64,000 nucleotides of DNA from JADJNY01 sp046349615. GTDB lineage: Bacteria; Planctomycetota; UBA1135; GCA-002686595. The stretch is from positions 1 through 64,000 of the forward strand of contig JAXMBZ010000004.1 in assembly GCA_046349615.1 (NCBI GenBank), in the 5' to 3' direction. The translations under genes were made by a program, and so were the position numbers. Below, in pieces: positions 25,123 through 33,537 of the stretch. Numbering within the stretch: the first letter of the stretch is position 1; the number at the start of each line of letters is the position of its first letter. Below the pieces are notes generated by a model. It did no database searches, was not told where the DNA came from, and saw only the letters and a list, made by a program, of their open reading frames with translations.

Positions 25123-25208
25123 TGGTGCCCGGGGGGGGAGTCGAACCCCCAACGCCTTACGGCACTTGGACCTGAACCAAGCGCGTCTGCCAATTCCGCC
25201 ACCCGGGC
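25123..25208 (-). tRNA. tRNA-Leu (CAG)
   Basis: 86-nt class II tRNA with acceptor GCCCGGG/CCCGGGC, discriminator A and encoded CCA. The anticodon loop TTCAGGT gives CAG. The long variable arm (TGCCGTAAGGCGT) and T-loop TTCGACT confirm leucine identity. Confidence 0.97.
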
Positions 25209-25225
25209 CACGGGTGAGGGCGAGG

Positions 25226-25254
25226 ACGATACGGCCCGAGTCGTGCGCGGTCAA
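25226..25254 (-). promoter_or_regulatory. Promoter of tRNA-Leu(CAG)
   Basis: On the minus strand TTGACC (25254-25249), a 17-base spacer and TATCGT (25231-25226) end 17 bases before the tRNA 5' end, a good match to a housekeeping promoter. Confidence 0.65.
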
Positions 25255-25299
25255 CAGGGGACGCGGAGCGAGTCGCCCCCCGCCGCGAGGGCCGGGACG

Positions 25300-26700
25300 C
25301 TATCCCGCGGTCACCGAGACGCCGTCGACGAGCGCGAACGGAGCGAGCGCCGAGCCGGAGAGCCGCTCGCGCGTGGTCGAGAGCTCCGTCATCTCCTTCA
25401 AGAGCGCGAAGGCGTTGCCCGAGAGCAAGGTCTCCTTGAGCGAGCGCACGACGCGCCCGCCCTCGACCCAGCGCGCGGACTTCGCGACGCCCGAGAAGTC
25501 GCCCGACGCGGGGTCGATCGTCCCGGAGAAGCGCTGCACGAAGAGCCCGCGCCCGAGGCGCGCGAGCATCGCGTCGCGATCGCCGCCGCGGCCGCCGCCG
25601 ATCGAAACGGCGTGGACGCCGAGGCCCGGCACGCCGCGCGCGCCGCCCTTCGCGTGCCCCGTCGACGAGCGGCCCTCGACCGCGGCCGCGTAGCCGTTGT
25701 AGAGGAACGTGCGGAGCACGCCGCGCTCGACGAGCGGCGTGCGCGCGGTCGGCTGGCCCTCGCGGTCGAACGCGCCCGCGCCGGCGAGCGTGCGCTCGTG
25801 CGGGTCGTCGACGATTTCGAGCACGGGCGCGGCCACGGCCTCGCCGAGCTTGCCCGCGAGCGGGCTGCGCTTGCGTTGCACGGCGATCGCGCTCGCCGCC
25901 GAGAGCAGCGGTGCGACGAAGACCTCGACGAACGCGTCGGGCGCGAAGAGGACGGGGCCGCGGTACGACTCGGCCGTTCCCGCGCGCAGGTTGCCGACGG
26001 AGACGTCCACGAAGTCGCGCGCGACGCGGTCGAGCGCGGGCTCGAGGTCGACGAGTCGGCGCAGCGCGTCGCCGTCGTAGTGGAAGCCGCCGACGTCTTC
26101 TCCGTCGACGGCCATGCCGAAGACGCTGAAGCTCGCCTGCGCGTCGCTCTCCGCGAGCGCGACGCCGGTCGAGGCCGCGATCGCGTGCGTCACGCAGGCC
26201 ACGTCGAAGCCCGCGTTGTCGACGGAGATCCGCGGATCGAGCGCGCGCACGCGCGCCACGAACGCGCGCCCGAGTTCGACCGCTTCTTCGACCGTCAGCG
26301 CGGCGAGCGCGGGCTCGACGAGCGGCGCGAGCGCCGTCACCGGCCGCGGCGCGGGGAGCCGGTTGTGCTCGTCCGGCCGCGCGAAGCTCGCGAGGTCGAG
26401 CGCGTCGCGCGCCGTCGTCGCGAGCGAGCGTTCGTCCGCCTGGTTCGTCGACGCGAAGCCGAGGCGCTTGTCGCGGAACACGCGCAGCCCGAGCGTCGAA
26501 CCGTCGTCGACCTGCGTCAGCTTGAGGTCGCCCTTCTCGAAGCGCACGCCGATGCTCTTCGAGCGCGTGCCGAAGGTCTCGGCCTCGGCGGCGCCGCTCG
26601 CGAGCGCGCGCTCGGTCAGGCTGCGACAGCGCGCGAGGAGCTCGCGCTCGAGTTCGCGCGGCTCGAACGGCGCGCGCGCGGCGGGGGAGAGCGTGCTCAT
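25300..26700 (-). CDS. tldE: TldE/PmbA-type metalloprotease subunit
   Basis: Predicted 466-residue partner of TldD. It has the family opening 'RSKSIGVRFEKGDLKLTQVDDGSTLGLRVF', then 'DFSGVAKSARWVEGG' and 'LKETLLSGN' near the C-terminus. Like other TldE proteins it lacks the HExxxH motif. TldD and TldE form a heterodimeric protease that degrades unfolded peptides and matures some RiPP peptides such as microcin B17. Its ATG overlaps the tldD stop (ATGA), so the two are translationally coupled. Names tldE and pmbA are used interchangeably. Confidence 0.9.
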   Translation of the reverse strand: MSTLSPAARAPFEPRELERELLARCRSLTERALASGAAEAETFGTRSKSIGVRFEKGDLKLTQVDDGSTLGLRVFRDKRLGFASTNQADERSLATTARDALDLASFARPDEHNRLPAPRPVTALAPLVEPALAALTVEEAVELGRAFVARVRALDPRISVDNAGFDVACVTHAIAASTGVALAESDAQASFSVFGMAVDGEDVGGFHYDGDALRRLVDLEPALDRVARDFVDVSVGNLRAGTAESYRGPVLFAPDAFVEVFVAPLLSAASAIAVQRKRSPLAGKLGEAVAAPVLEIVDDPHERTLAGAGAFDREGQPTARTPLVERGVLRTFLYNGYAAAVEGRSSTGHAKGGARGVPGLGVHAVSIGGGRGGDRDAMLARLGRGLFVQRFSGTIDPASGDFSGVAKSARWVEGGRVVRSLKETLLSGNAFALLKEMTELSTTRERLSGSALAPFALVDGVSVTAG

Positions 26701-28115
26701 GAGCGGCGCCCTCCGAGCACGACCTCGCACGAGACCCACGGGCCGCCCGCGTCGACCTTCGCGGGCTGTCCCTTGCCGCAGTGCCCCGAGCCGAGATCCC
26801 AGCGGAAGTCGCGGCCGACGCGGTCGACGGAGCGCAGCACCTCGAACGCTTGGCCCGAGATGTTGACTCCGCGCAGGAGCGGGCCCTTCTTGCCCTTCGT
26901 GATGCGATAGGCCTCGCGCGTGCCGAACATGAACTCGCCGTTCGCGTCGGCTTGTCCGTTCGCGGCGCCGTCGAGCAGGTAGCCGTCCTCGATGCCGGCG
27001 ATCATCTCGTCGAGCGCGGCGTCGCCGGGCGCGATGTAGGTGTTGCGCATGCGGATCAAGGGCTCGTTGTCGTACTCCCAGGCGCGCGCGTTGCCGGTCG
27101 GCGGCACGCCGAAGCGCGCGGCGCTCTCGCGGTCGTGCAGGTACGATGCGAGGATCCCGTTCTGGATGATCACCGTGTTCTGCGTCGGCACGCCTTCGTC
27201 GTCGACGGCGAGCGTGCCGCCGGCGCCGGCGTGGAACTCCGAGCGGCCCGAGTCGCAGAGCGTCACGTGCTCGGAGGCGACGCGCGTCCCGAGCTTGCCC
27301 GCGGCGACGGAGCCCGCTTGCACGAAGTCCGCTTCCACCGTGTGACCGACGGCTTCGTGCGTCAGCAGACCGACGAGCGACGGCGAGAGCAGCACCTTCG
27401 TGCGGCCGCCTTCCGGGTAGCCCGCGGAGAGCAGGTCGACGGCGCGCGCCGCCGCCTTTTCGGCGAGCGCTTCGGGCGTCGAGGCGCGGAAGAGGCAGTC
27501 CCAACCGCCGGTCGCGCCGACGGCCTCGGCGCCGCGTTGGATCTCGCCCGCCTTCTGCGCGACGGCCGACACGCGGAACTCGGGGCGGACGAGGCGCGTC
27601 CACGCACGCGCGCCGTCGCTCGTCACGATGCCCTTCTCCTCGAAGACCTCGGAGTAGGCGGAGGATGCGCTCTGGATCGCCGCGGACGCGCCGCGCGCCT
27701 TCTCTTCCATCGCGAGCACGAGCTCGAGCGTCTCGGCGAGCGGCTTCATCGCGAGCTCGGCGACGCCCGGCGCGTCGAAGCGGCCGCGCGCGAGCGCGAC
27801 GCGCGGCAGCGGCTCGCTGTGCTCGGCGCGCGCCTTCGCGGACGAACGCGCCGCGGCGCGCGCCTGGTCGATCGCGTGCTCGATCGCGCCGCGCTCGACG
27901 CGGTCGGTGCTCGCGAAGCCCCACGTTCCGTCCTCGAGGACGCGCACGCCGATGCCCGTGTGCTCCGTCACCTGCGCGGTCTCGACGCGGCCCTTCTCGA
28001 CGGCGAGGACGCGCGAGCGCTTGCGGTGGAAGCGGAGCTCGACGAAGCCGCCGGCCTTCCGGGCCAGCGCCTCGCTCAACAATTCGGTCGGATCGAAGTC
28101 GGTCACGGGGTTCAC
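26697..28115 (-). CDS. tldD: Metalloprotease TldD
   Basis: Predicted 472-residue catalytic subunit of the TldD-TldE protease. The zinc motif is 'HEAVGH' (253-258), within 'LTHEAVGHTVEADF'. The C-terminal 'DLGSGHCGKGQ' contributes a conserved cysteine that usually serves as a third metal ligand. The N-terminal 'VEKGRVETAQVTEHTGIGVRV' is typical. The GTG at 28115 is chosen because CTGGAGC lies just upstream and the frame above it has no similarity; another GTG lies at 28106. It heads a two-gene operon and is divergent from smpB. Confidence 0.93.
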   Translation of the reverse strand: MNPVTDFDPTELLSEALARKAGGFVELRFHRKRSRVLAVEKGRVETAQVTEHTGIGVRVLEDGTWGFASTDRVERGAIEHAIDQARAAARSSAKARAEHSEPLPRVALARGRFDAPGVAELAMKPLAETLELVLAMEEKARGASAAIQSASSAYSEVFEEKGIVTSDGARAWTRLVRPEFRVSAVAQKAGEIQRGAEAVGATGGWDCLFRASTPEALAEKAAARAVDLLSAGYPEGGRTKVLLSPSLVGLLTHEAVGHTVEADFVQAGSVAAGKLGTRVASEHVTLCDSGRSEFHAGAGGTLAVDDEGVPTQNTVIIQNGILASYLHDRESAARFGVPPTGNARAWEYDNEPLIRMRNTYIAPGDAALDEMIAGIEDGYLLDGAANGQADANGEFMFGTREAYRITKGKKGPLLRGVNISGQAFEVLRSVDRVGRDFRWDLGSGHCGKGQPAKVDAGGPWVSCEVVLGGRRS

Positions 28116-28247
28116 GCTCCAGGGGACGGGCGAGACACTAGCCCGCGGGCCGCGGCGGAGCCAGATGGAGTTTCGAGCGCGGTGACCGCGAGGAGAACCG
28201 GGCGCGCGCTCCCTTCGCGACGCGGCGGCGCCTATCCTCTCCGCCCC

Positions 28248-28721
28248 GTGGCGAAGCCCGACGATCCGAAAACCCCGCGCAGCATCGCGCAGAACCGCAA
28301 GGCGCGCTTCGAGTACCACGTGCTCGAGGAGCTCGAGTGCGGGATCGTCCTGACCGGTACCGAGGTGAAGAGCCTGCGGAACGGCGGCGCGTCGATCGAG
28401 GAGGCGTACGGTTCGATCCGCAACGGCGAGCTGTGGCTCCTGAACGCGCACATCCCCGAGTACGCGCAGGGAAACGTGCACAACCACGAGCCCAAGCGCG
28501 ACCGCAAGCTCCTCGCGCAGAAGAAGCAGATCACGGCGTGGTACGCGCAGGTCCGCGAGAAGGGGATCACGATCGTCCCGCTCGCCCTCTACTTCGTCGG
28601 CGCGCGCGTGAAGCTCCGCATGGCCCTGTGCAAGGGCAAGAAGCTCTACGACAAGCGCGAGGACAAGAAGGAGAAGGACGACAAGCGCGAGATGCAGCGG
28701 GCGATGATGCGGCGGAGGTGA
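28248..28721 (+). CDS. smpB: SsrA-binding protein SmpB
   Basis: 157-residue RNA-binding partner of tmRNA in trans-translation, which rescues stalled ribosomes. Motifs 'RKARFEYHVLEELECGIVLTG' (in part), 'TEVKSLRNGGASIEEAYG', 'HIPEY', 'RDRKLL' and the long basic C-terminal tail ('KLYDKREDKKEKDDKRE') match the family. The start is GTG at 28248. A TATCCT box at 28233-28238 ends only 9 bases upstream, and no Shine-Dalgarno is visible, suggesting a leaderless message. The tmRNA gene follows 110 bases downstream in the same direction. Confidence 0.95.
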   Translation: MAKPDDPKTPRSIAQNRKARFEYHVLEELECGIVLTGTEVKSLRNGGASIEEAYGSIRNGELWLLNAHIPEYAQGNVHNHEPKRDRKLLAQKKQITAWYAQVREKGITIVPLALYFVGARVKLRMALCKGKKLYDKREDKKEKDDKREMQRAMMRRR

Positions 28722-28831
28722 GCGCGCACCGAGCTTTGCGCCGAGGCCCTGCCGCGACTCGGACGGGTGGAGCTCCGTCACGACGCTGGGGAAGACGCCC
28801 ACCGCGTGCTAGGATCGCGCCCGTTCGTCGT

Positions 28832-29186
28832 GGGGGCGCACCGGTCTCGACCGGTTTCGTTCAGCGGCGGGTGGCGTGTCGGGGATCTCGAGTCACCCCG
28901 TAAAATCCACTTGGGGCGGCATTGCATGCCAACAACTATTCTCTCGCGGCCTGATTCATCAGTCCGCCGTTCCCGGTCGGAGTGCCCGCGGCCGGCCGGG
29001 AACGAAAACAGCGGGCTGGCCGGCGAGTCGCGCCTCGGGGCGGACCGGCGAGACCTTTCCGAGGCTGGTACGTGAAGAGCCTGCTCCTGGGCGCGACACG
29101 GACGACGACAAACCAGGAGACACACACGTAGAGGCTCGTCGACGGGGCATTCCGGGACGCGGGTTCGATTCCCGCCGCCTCCACCA
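28832..29186 (+). ncRNA. ssrA: Transfer-messenger RNA
   Basis: One-piece tmRNA of about 355 nt. The 5' end GGGGGCGCACCGG with 'GTCTCGACCGG' is diagnostic. The 3' end closes the tRNA-like domain with T-loop GGGTTCGATTCCC and acceptor CGCCTCC, then A and encoded CCA (29184-29186). GGGGGCG pairs with CGCCTCC with one G-U. The tag frame at 28928-28954 encodes ANNYSLAA followed by TGA; the resume codon is taken as GCC. A TAGGAT box lies at 28810-28815, with a weak -35. It follows smpB, its protein partner. Confidence 0.95.
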
Positions 29187-29244
29187 TCTTCCTTCCCGCC
29201 CGCGCGGCTCGCCCTCGCGCGCGCGAGTTGAACCTCCGCAGGCT

Positions 29245-29273
29245 TTCATCCCGGGCCCGCGCGCCTCTAGACT
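29245..29273 (+). promoter_or_regulatory. Promoter of the lipoprotein/flippase operon
   Basis: TTCATC (29245-29250), a 17-base spacer and TAGACT (29268-29273) end 8 bases before the chosen TTG start at 29282, the spacing expected of a leaderless transcript. Confidence 0.4.
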
Positions 29274-29281
29274 CTCCGCGC

Positions 29282-30436
29282 TTGTCCTCGGCCGACCTCC
29301 GCCCGCGCGCTCCGGCGCTGTTCGTGCTGCTCCTGCTCCTCGCGGGCTGTCGCAGCCTCGATTCGAAGGCCTGGAACCTCGGTCAGCTCCACGACGACGC
29401 CTCGCGGCACCGCTACCACGGCGCGCTCGAGAGCGACTTCGAGTACGTCCTGCGCCACGACGTCGCCGGCGTCTTCCGCGGCGCGGGCGCGCGCCTGGCG
29501 GACAAGGACGCGTCGGGCATCGACGACCCCGCGCAGCGCTGCCTCGAGAACCTGGTCGATCTCGCCGCCTACCGCGCGCGCTCGAAGCACGAGGAAGCGG
29601 TCCGCGTCCAGTGGCTCGCGCGCCTCGCCGTCGCCGACCCCTCGAAGCTCTCGCGCGAGCGCGCGACGCTCGCCCTCGGGCCGCTCGGCGCGGAGCTCGC
29701 CGCCGGCGTCCCGGTGCCGCTCGCGAAGGACGTCGCGCCCGCGACGGCGGAGACCGTGTCGAACGCCGCCGCCGCGCTCGTCCGCGCCGTGCGGGGCGTG
29801 ATCGACGCGCGCGCGCTCGAGCAGGAGGGCGGGCCGCCGCCGCTCACGATCGACGCGGCGTGCGTCGCGCTCGAGGCCCTCGTGCTCGACCTCGACGGCG
29901 CGCGCCGCGCGCTCGCCGCGACGGGCGAGCTCGCCACCGTGCGCGGGCTGTCCGCCGAGCGTCGCGCGCGCATCGAGGCGGTCTCACTCGACCTGGAGCG
30001 CCGGCTCGTGCGGCTCGCGCTCGCCGCAGCGCTGAAGGACCCCGAGCCGATCGTGCGGGCCGCGGGCGTGGAGGCCAGCGTCGCCTGCGCGGGGCTCGGC
30101 GTCGTCGACAGCATGGTCCTGCACCTCGAGCGCGAGTCCGCGCCCGAGGTCCTCGTGCGCGTGCTCGCGATCGTGCGCGAGCGCGGATTGCCGAACCCGC
30201 CCGACGAACTCGACGCCGCCGCGCGCGCGGACTGGCGTGAGCACCAGCTCCAAGCGCTCTACACCCTCCTCGTGACGCGTCCCGAGAGCGAGGTCCACGT
30301 CGCGGCGATGCTCGCGCTCTCCCGCGTCGCGGAGGCGGGCTTCGAGAGCCTGCGCGAGGAGGACTGGCAGGCGTGGTTCGCGCGCCGGCGCTCCAGTCCG
30401 CACGCTGCTCCGGCCGACGTGAAGCCCTCCTCGTGA
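29282..30436 (+). CDS. Hypothetical lipoprotein with HEAT-like helices
   Basis: Predicted 384-residue lipoprotein. The N-terminus 'SSADLRPRAPALFVLLLLLAGC' (in part) has a lipobox LAGC and so should be lipidated and exported. The remaining ~360 residues are almost all alpha-helical, with paired-helix segments such as 'DPEPIVRAAGVEASVACAGLG' that resemble degenerate HEAT repeats. No specific family is recognised. TTG at 29282 is preferred over TTG at 29228, because it gives a compact signal peptide and matches the promoter spacing. The GTG of the next gene overlaps its stop (GTGA), so the pair is probably functionally linked. Confidence 0.6.
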   Translation: MSSADLRPRAPALFVLLLLLAGCRSLDSKAWNLGQLHDDASRHRYHGALESDFEYVLRHDVAGVFRGAGARLADKDASGIDDPAQRCLENLVDLAAYRARSKHEEAVRVQWLARLAVADPSKLSRERATLALGPLGAELAAGVPVPLAKDVAPATAETVSNAAAALVRAVRGVIDARALEQEGGPPPLTIDAACVALEALVLDLDGARRALAATGELATVRGLSAERRARIEAVSLDLERRLVRLALAAALKDPEPIVRAAGVEASVACAGLGVVDSMVLHLERESAPEVLVRVLAIVRERGLPNPPDELDAAARADWREHQLQALYTLLVTRPESEVHVAAMLALSRVAEAGFESLREEDWQAWFARRRSSPHAAPADVKPSS

Positions 30437-31671
30437 GCGAACGTCCGAAGAACCGCTGGGCTGGACCGCTGCGCGTCGTCTTCGCGTTGGTCCTGCTCGG
30501 CCTCGTCGCTTGGTTCCTGCCGTGGCGCGACCGCCTCGTCTGGACGCAGCCGGGCAGCGTGCTCCAGGTCGCCGGCGACATCGAAGGAGATTGGCGCACG
30601 GACGCGATCGCGTTCCGCCTCGCGCCCGACGCGGAGCTCGAGCTCGCCTGGCCCGAGAAGGTGCGGGCGGCGAAGGGCGGGAGCGGCGTCGTCGCGCTCG
30701 TGCGCGACTCCGCTGCGGAGCAGGAGCCCGCGGGGAAGTCGTTCCTCGCGTGGCGGCCCGGGATGCTGCGCGTGTTCCGCGAGCTCGACCCGCGCGGGCT
30801 CGCGCTCGCGATGGCGATGTTCTTCCTCGCCGCGGTGACGAGCATCACGCGCTGGTGGCGCCTCCTCGCCGTCGCGGGCTGTCCGACGTCGTGGTGGAAC
30901 TCGTTCCGCCTGACGTTCCTCGGCTTCTTCTTCAACCTCGTCGTGCCCGGGCTCACCGGCGGCGACGTGATCAAGGCCGTGCTCGTCGTGCGCGAGCACC
31001 CGAAGCGCCGCGCGGACGCGCTGATGTCCGTGATCGTCGACCGCGGGCTCGGCCTGCTCGTGCTCGTCGGCCTCGCCGTCGCGGCGGTGTGGCTCTCGGG
31101 GACTCGCTTCCACGAGCTGAAGCTCTGGGTGACGCTCTTCTTCGGCGCGGCGGTGCTCGGGCTCTTCCTCGTGCTGCATCCGCTGCCGCGACGGCTCCTG
31201 CACATCGAGCGCATCCTCGACCGCCTCCCGCAGAAGGAACGCCTGCGCGCGCTCGATCGAGCGCTGCGATTGTACGGCGAGCACCCGTTCGAGATGCTCG
31301 TCGCGGCCGTGCTCTCCGTCGGCAACCACGCGTTCATCGCGGGCGGCGTCTACGCGCTCGGGAAGGCGTTCGGCGAGAACCAGCTCACGCCGCTCGAGTA
31401 CGTCGCCGTCGTCGCGCTCGCGAACGTGATCAGCTCGCTCCCGCTCGCTCCGGGTGGATGGGGGCTCGGCGAGGCGACGTTCGGTACGCTCTTCCACGTG
31501 CTGCAGGCGTCGACGACGCTCGGCATCGCGGTCAGCTTGACCTACCGGCTGCTCGTCACGGCGATGAACCTCTCGGGCGGACTTTTCCTGCTCCTCCCCG
31601 GCGGGAAGAACCTCCGCGCGGAAGGAGAGGAACTCGCCGCCGGCGTGGACGAGGGGCCTCGCGCGGATTGA
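30433..31671 (+). CDS. Lysylphosphatidylglycerol synthase TM-type (UPF0104) membrane protein
   Basis: Predicted 412-residue integral membrane protein with about eight hydrophobic segments. The family hallmarks are 'SITRWWRLLAVAG', 'LGFFFNLVVPGLTGGDVIKA' and 'DRGLGLLVLV', plus the late 'LPLAPGGWGLGEATFG'. These match the LPG_synthase_TM/flippase-like group (also AglD-like), which move or modify lipids across the inner membrane. The MprF aminoacyl-transferase domain is absent, so a lipid flippase-like role is more likely than synthesis of lysyl-PG. A soluble periplasmic-looking segment of ~75 residues lies between helices 1 and 2. It is coupled to the upstream lipoprotein by a GTGA overlap. Confidence 0.82.
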   Translation: MSERPKNRWAGPLRVVFALVLLGLVAWFLPWRDRLVWTQPGSVLQVAGDIEGDWRTDAIAFRLAPDAELELAWPEKVRAAKGGSGVVALVRDSAAEQEPAGKSFLAWRPGMLRVFRELDPRGLALAMAMFFLAAVTSITRWWRLLAVAGCPTSWWNSFRLTFLGFFFNLVVPGLTGGDVIKAVLVVREHPKRRADALMSVIVDRGLGLLVLVGLAVAAVWLSGTRFHELKLWVTLFFGAAVLGLFLVLHPLPRRLLHIERILDRLPQKERLRALDRALRLYGEHPFEMLVAAVLSVGNHAFIAGGVYALGKAFGENQLTPLEYVAVVALANVISSLPLAPGGWGLGEATFGTLFHVLQASTTLGIAVSLTYRLLVTAMNLSGGLFLLLPGGKNLRAEGEELAAGVDEGPRAD

Positions 31672-31855
31672 CGCGCTCGCGGACCTCGGGTCCAATTCCT
31701 CGGTTGCACGTCGACGTCGAAAACGTCGGCGTGGCTCGCGCGCGCGCGGCGTCGGTCCCAGGGCCGCGCCGCGTTTGCCCCGAGCCCCGACCGCGCGCGG
31801 CTTCGTGCCGCGCTCCCTCCCCCCCGACCGTCGCGCCCCACCCCCGGAGACTTGG

Positions 31856-32755
31856 ATGCCCCTGCTCGTCGTTGGAACGCTGGCCTACGACACGATCGAG
31901 ACCGTCTACGCGCGCCGCGCGGAGGTGCTCGGCGGATCGGCGACCTACTTCGCGATCGGCGCGAGCCGCTTCACGCCGACGAGCCTCGTCGGCGTGGTCG
32001 GCGAGGACTTCCGGCCGGCCGACCTCGAGCTGCTCCAGAAGTGCGGCGTCGACACGCGCGGCGTGGAGGTCGCGAAGGGACGGACCTTCCGCTGGGCGGG
32101 CCGCTACGAGGGCGACTGGAACAAGCGCGTCACGCTCGAAACGCAGCTCAACGTGCTCGCCGACTTCGACCCGAAGGTGCCGTCCGTCAACCGCAACGCG
32201 CGCTTCCTCTTCCTCGCGAACGCGAGCCCCGAGGTGCAGCTCAAGGCGCTGCTCCAGGTCGACGCGCCCGCGTTCACGATGATCGACACGATGAACCTGT
32301 GGATCGAGCACGCGCGCGACGCGCTCTATGCCGTGCTCCGCAAGGTCGACGCGATCGTCCTCAACGACGAGGAGGCGCGGATGCTCACGGGCGAGAAGAA
32401 CCTGATCAAGGCGGCCGCGGCCGTGCTCGGGCTCGGACCGCGCTACGTCGTCCTCAAGAAGGGCGAGCACGGCGCGTTCATCATGGGGAGCGATCTCCAC
32501 TTCGCGATCCCCGCGTATCCCGTCGAGAACGTCGTCGATCCCACGGGCGCCGGCGATTCGTTCGCGGGCGGCTTCATGGGCTACCTCGCGTCGCAGAAGC
32601 GCCACGACCCGAAGGCGCTGCGGCAGGCGATGCTGTACGGCACGATCACCGCGTCGTATTGCGTGCAGGCGTTCAGCGTCGAGGCGCTCGCGAAGCTCAC
32701 GCGGCGTGAGATCGACGAGCGCTACGACGAGTTGCTCCAGATCGTCACGGTGTGA
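31856..32755 (+). CDS. PfkB/ribokinase-family sugar or nucleoside kinase
   Basis: Predicted 299-residue cytosolic kinase. The C-terminal PfkB signature 'DPTGAGDSFAGGFMG' supplies the anion hole and catalytic aspartate, and 'LNDEEARMLTGE' and 'VLKKGEHGAF' are family-typical. The N-terminal 'GGSATYFAIGASRF' replaces the usual GG-x-x-x-N substrate motif. Substrate (ribose, fructose phosphate, adenosine or another) cannot be told. The start at ATG 31856 follows a GGAG box and gives 'MPLLVVGTLAYDTIET', the normal first strand. The stop overlaps the thpR start (GTGA). Confidence 0.88.
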   Translation: MPLLVVGTLAYDTIETVYARRAEVLGGSATYFAIGASRFTPTSLVGVVGEDFRPADLELLQKCGVDTRGVEVAKGRTFRWAGRYEGDWNKRVTLETQLNVLADFDPKVPSVNRNARFLFLANASPEVQLKALLQVDAPAFTMIDTMNLWIEHARDALYAVLRKVDAIVLNDEEARMLTGEKNLIKAAAAVLGLGPRYVVLKKGEHGAFIMGSDLHFAIPAYPVENVVDPTGAGDSFAGGFMGYLASQKRHDPKALRQAMLYGTITASYCVQAFSVEALAKLTRREIDERYDELLQIVTV

Positions 32756-33369
32756 GCGCTCCGGGCCGCGTCGCGCGCCTCTTCGTCGGGCTCGCGGTGC
32801 CGCGCGCGACGGCGGAGGAACTCGTCCGAGCCTTCGCGTCCTTCGAGGTCGTGCACGCGGGCTGGCGCTGCGTCCCCGCGGAGGACCTCCACGTGACGCT
32901 CGTCTTCCTCGGCGACGTCGCGCTCGATGCGTCCGGGCCCGGGCTCGGCGAGCTGACCGCGGCGCTCGAGCGACACGCAGCCTCGGTCGCGCCGACGCGC
33001 GTACAACTCGAGCACTTCGGTGCGTTTCCTTCCGCCGCCCCGGGGCACGCGGCGCGCGTCCTCTGGGCGGGGCCGCGCAGGCCCGCGCCCGAGCTCCAGG
33101 CTCTCCATCGCGCGAGCCAGGCTGCCTGCGCCGAACTCGGCCTCGTCCGCGAGCCCGTCGCGGAGCTCGCGGCGTGGTCGCCGCACGTGACGCTCGCGCG
33201 CGCTCCGCGGGGCCGGAAGGCGCGCGTGCCGGACGGGCTCGACGCGCATCCGCTCGCGCTCGAGTTCGAGGCGCGCGAGTTCGTCCTCTTCGAGACCGTT
33301 TCCCCGGTTCCGGGGGCGGGGCGCTACCGGCCGATCCAGCGCGTTCCCCTGAACGGAACCCCGGCGTGA
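32752..33369 (+). CDS. thpR: RNA 2',3'-cyclic phosphodiesterase (LigT-like)
   Basis: Predicted 205-residue 2H phosphoesterase. The two catalytic H-x-T motifs are 'LHVTLVFLG' and 'PHVTLAR', about 95 residues apart as expected. The family start 'RLFVGLAVP' and the 'LEHFGAFPS' segment match ThpR/LigT proteins. These hydrolyse or ligate 2',3'-cyclic phosphate ends of RNA. It is coupled by GTGA to the PfkB kinase gene. The 168 bases after it lead to recA. Confidence 0.88.
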   Translation: MSAPGRVARLFVGLAVPRATAEELVRAFASFEVVHAGWRCVPAEDLHVTLVFLGDVALDASGPGLGELTAALERHAASVAPTRVQLEHFGAFPSAAPGHAARVLWAGPRRPAPELQALHRASQAACAELGLVREPVAELAAWSPHVTLARAPRGRKARVPDGLDAHPLALEFEAREFVLFETVSPVPGAGRYRPIQRVPLNGTPA

Positions 33370-33445
33370 AGTCCTTCGGACCGCGCCGGAATCCCGGCGA
33401 CCGGCTGCGGCGGGCGGCGTCTTCCTCCGGCGGGACTCCACGTGA

Positions 33446-33488
33446 GTTCCAGAACGGGCTACCCCCGGCCTCGACCGGCCGCTAAGGT
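33446..33488 (+). promoter_or_regulatory. Candidate recA promoter region with small palindrome
   Basis: A short dyad GTTC-CA-GAAC lies at 33446-33455, and a TAAGGT -10-like box at 33483-33488. Either could belong to SOS-type control of recA, but no known LexA box is matched and the -35 position is poor. Confidence 0.25.
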
Positions 33489-33537
33489 GTGCGCCATCGA
33501 CCCGAACGGAACCCGACCCAACCCAGCGAAGGAACCC

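Noticed and set aside
25029..25211. A longer start for the MscS gene
   Set aside because: It would translate through the tRNA-Leu(CAG) gene; the ATG at 25028 gives the normal membrane leader.
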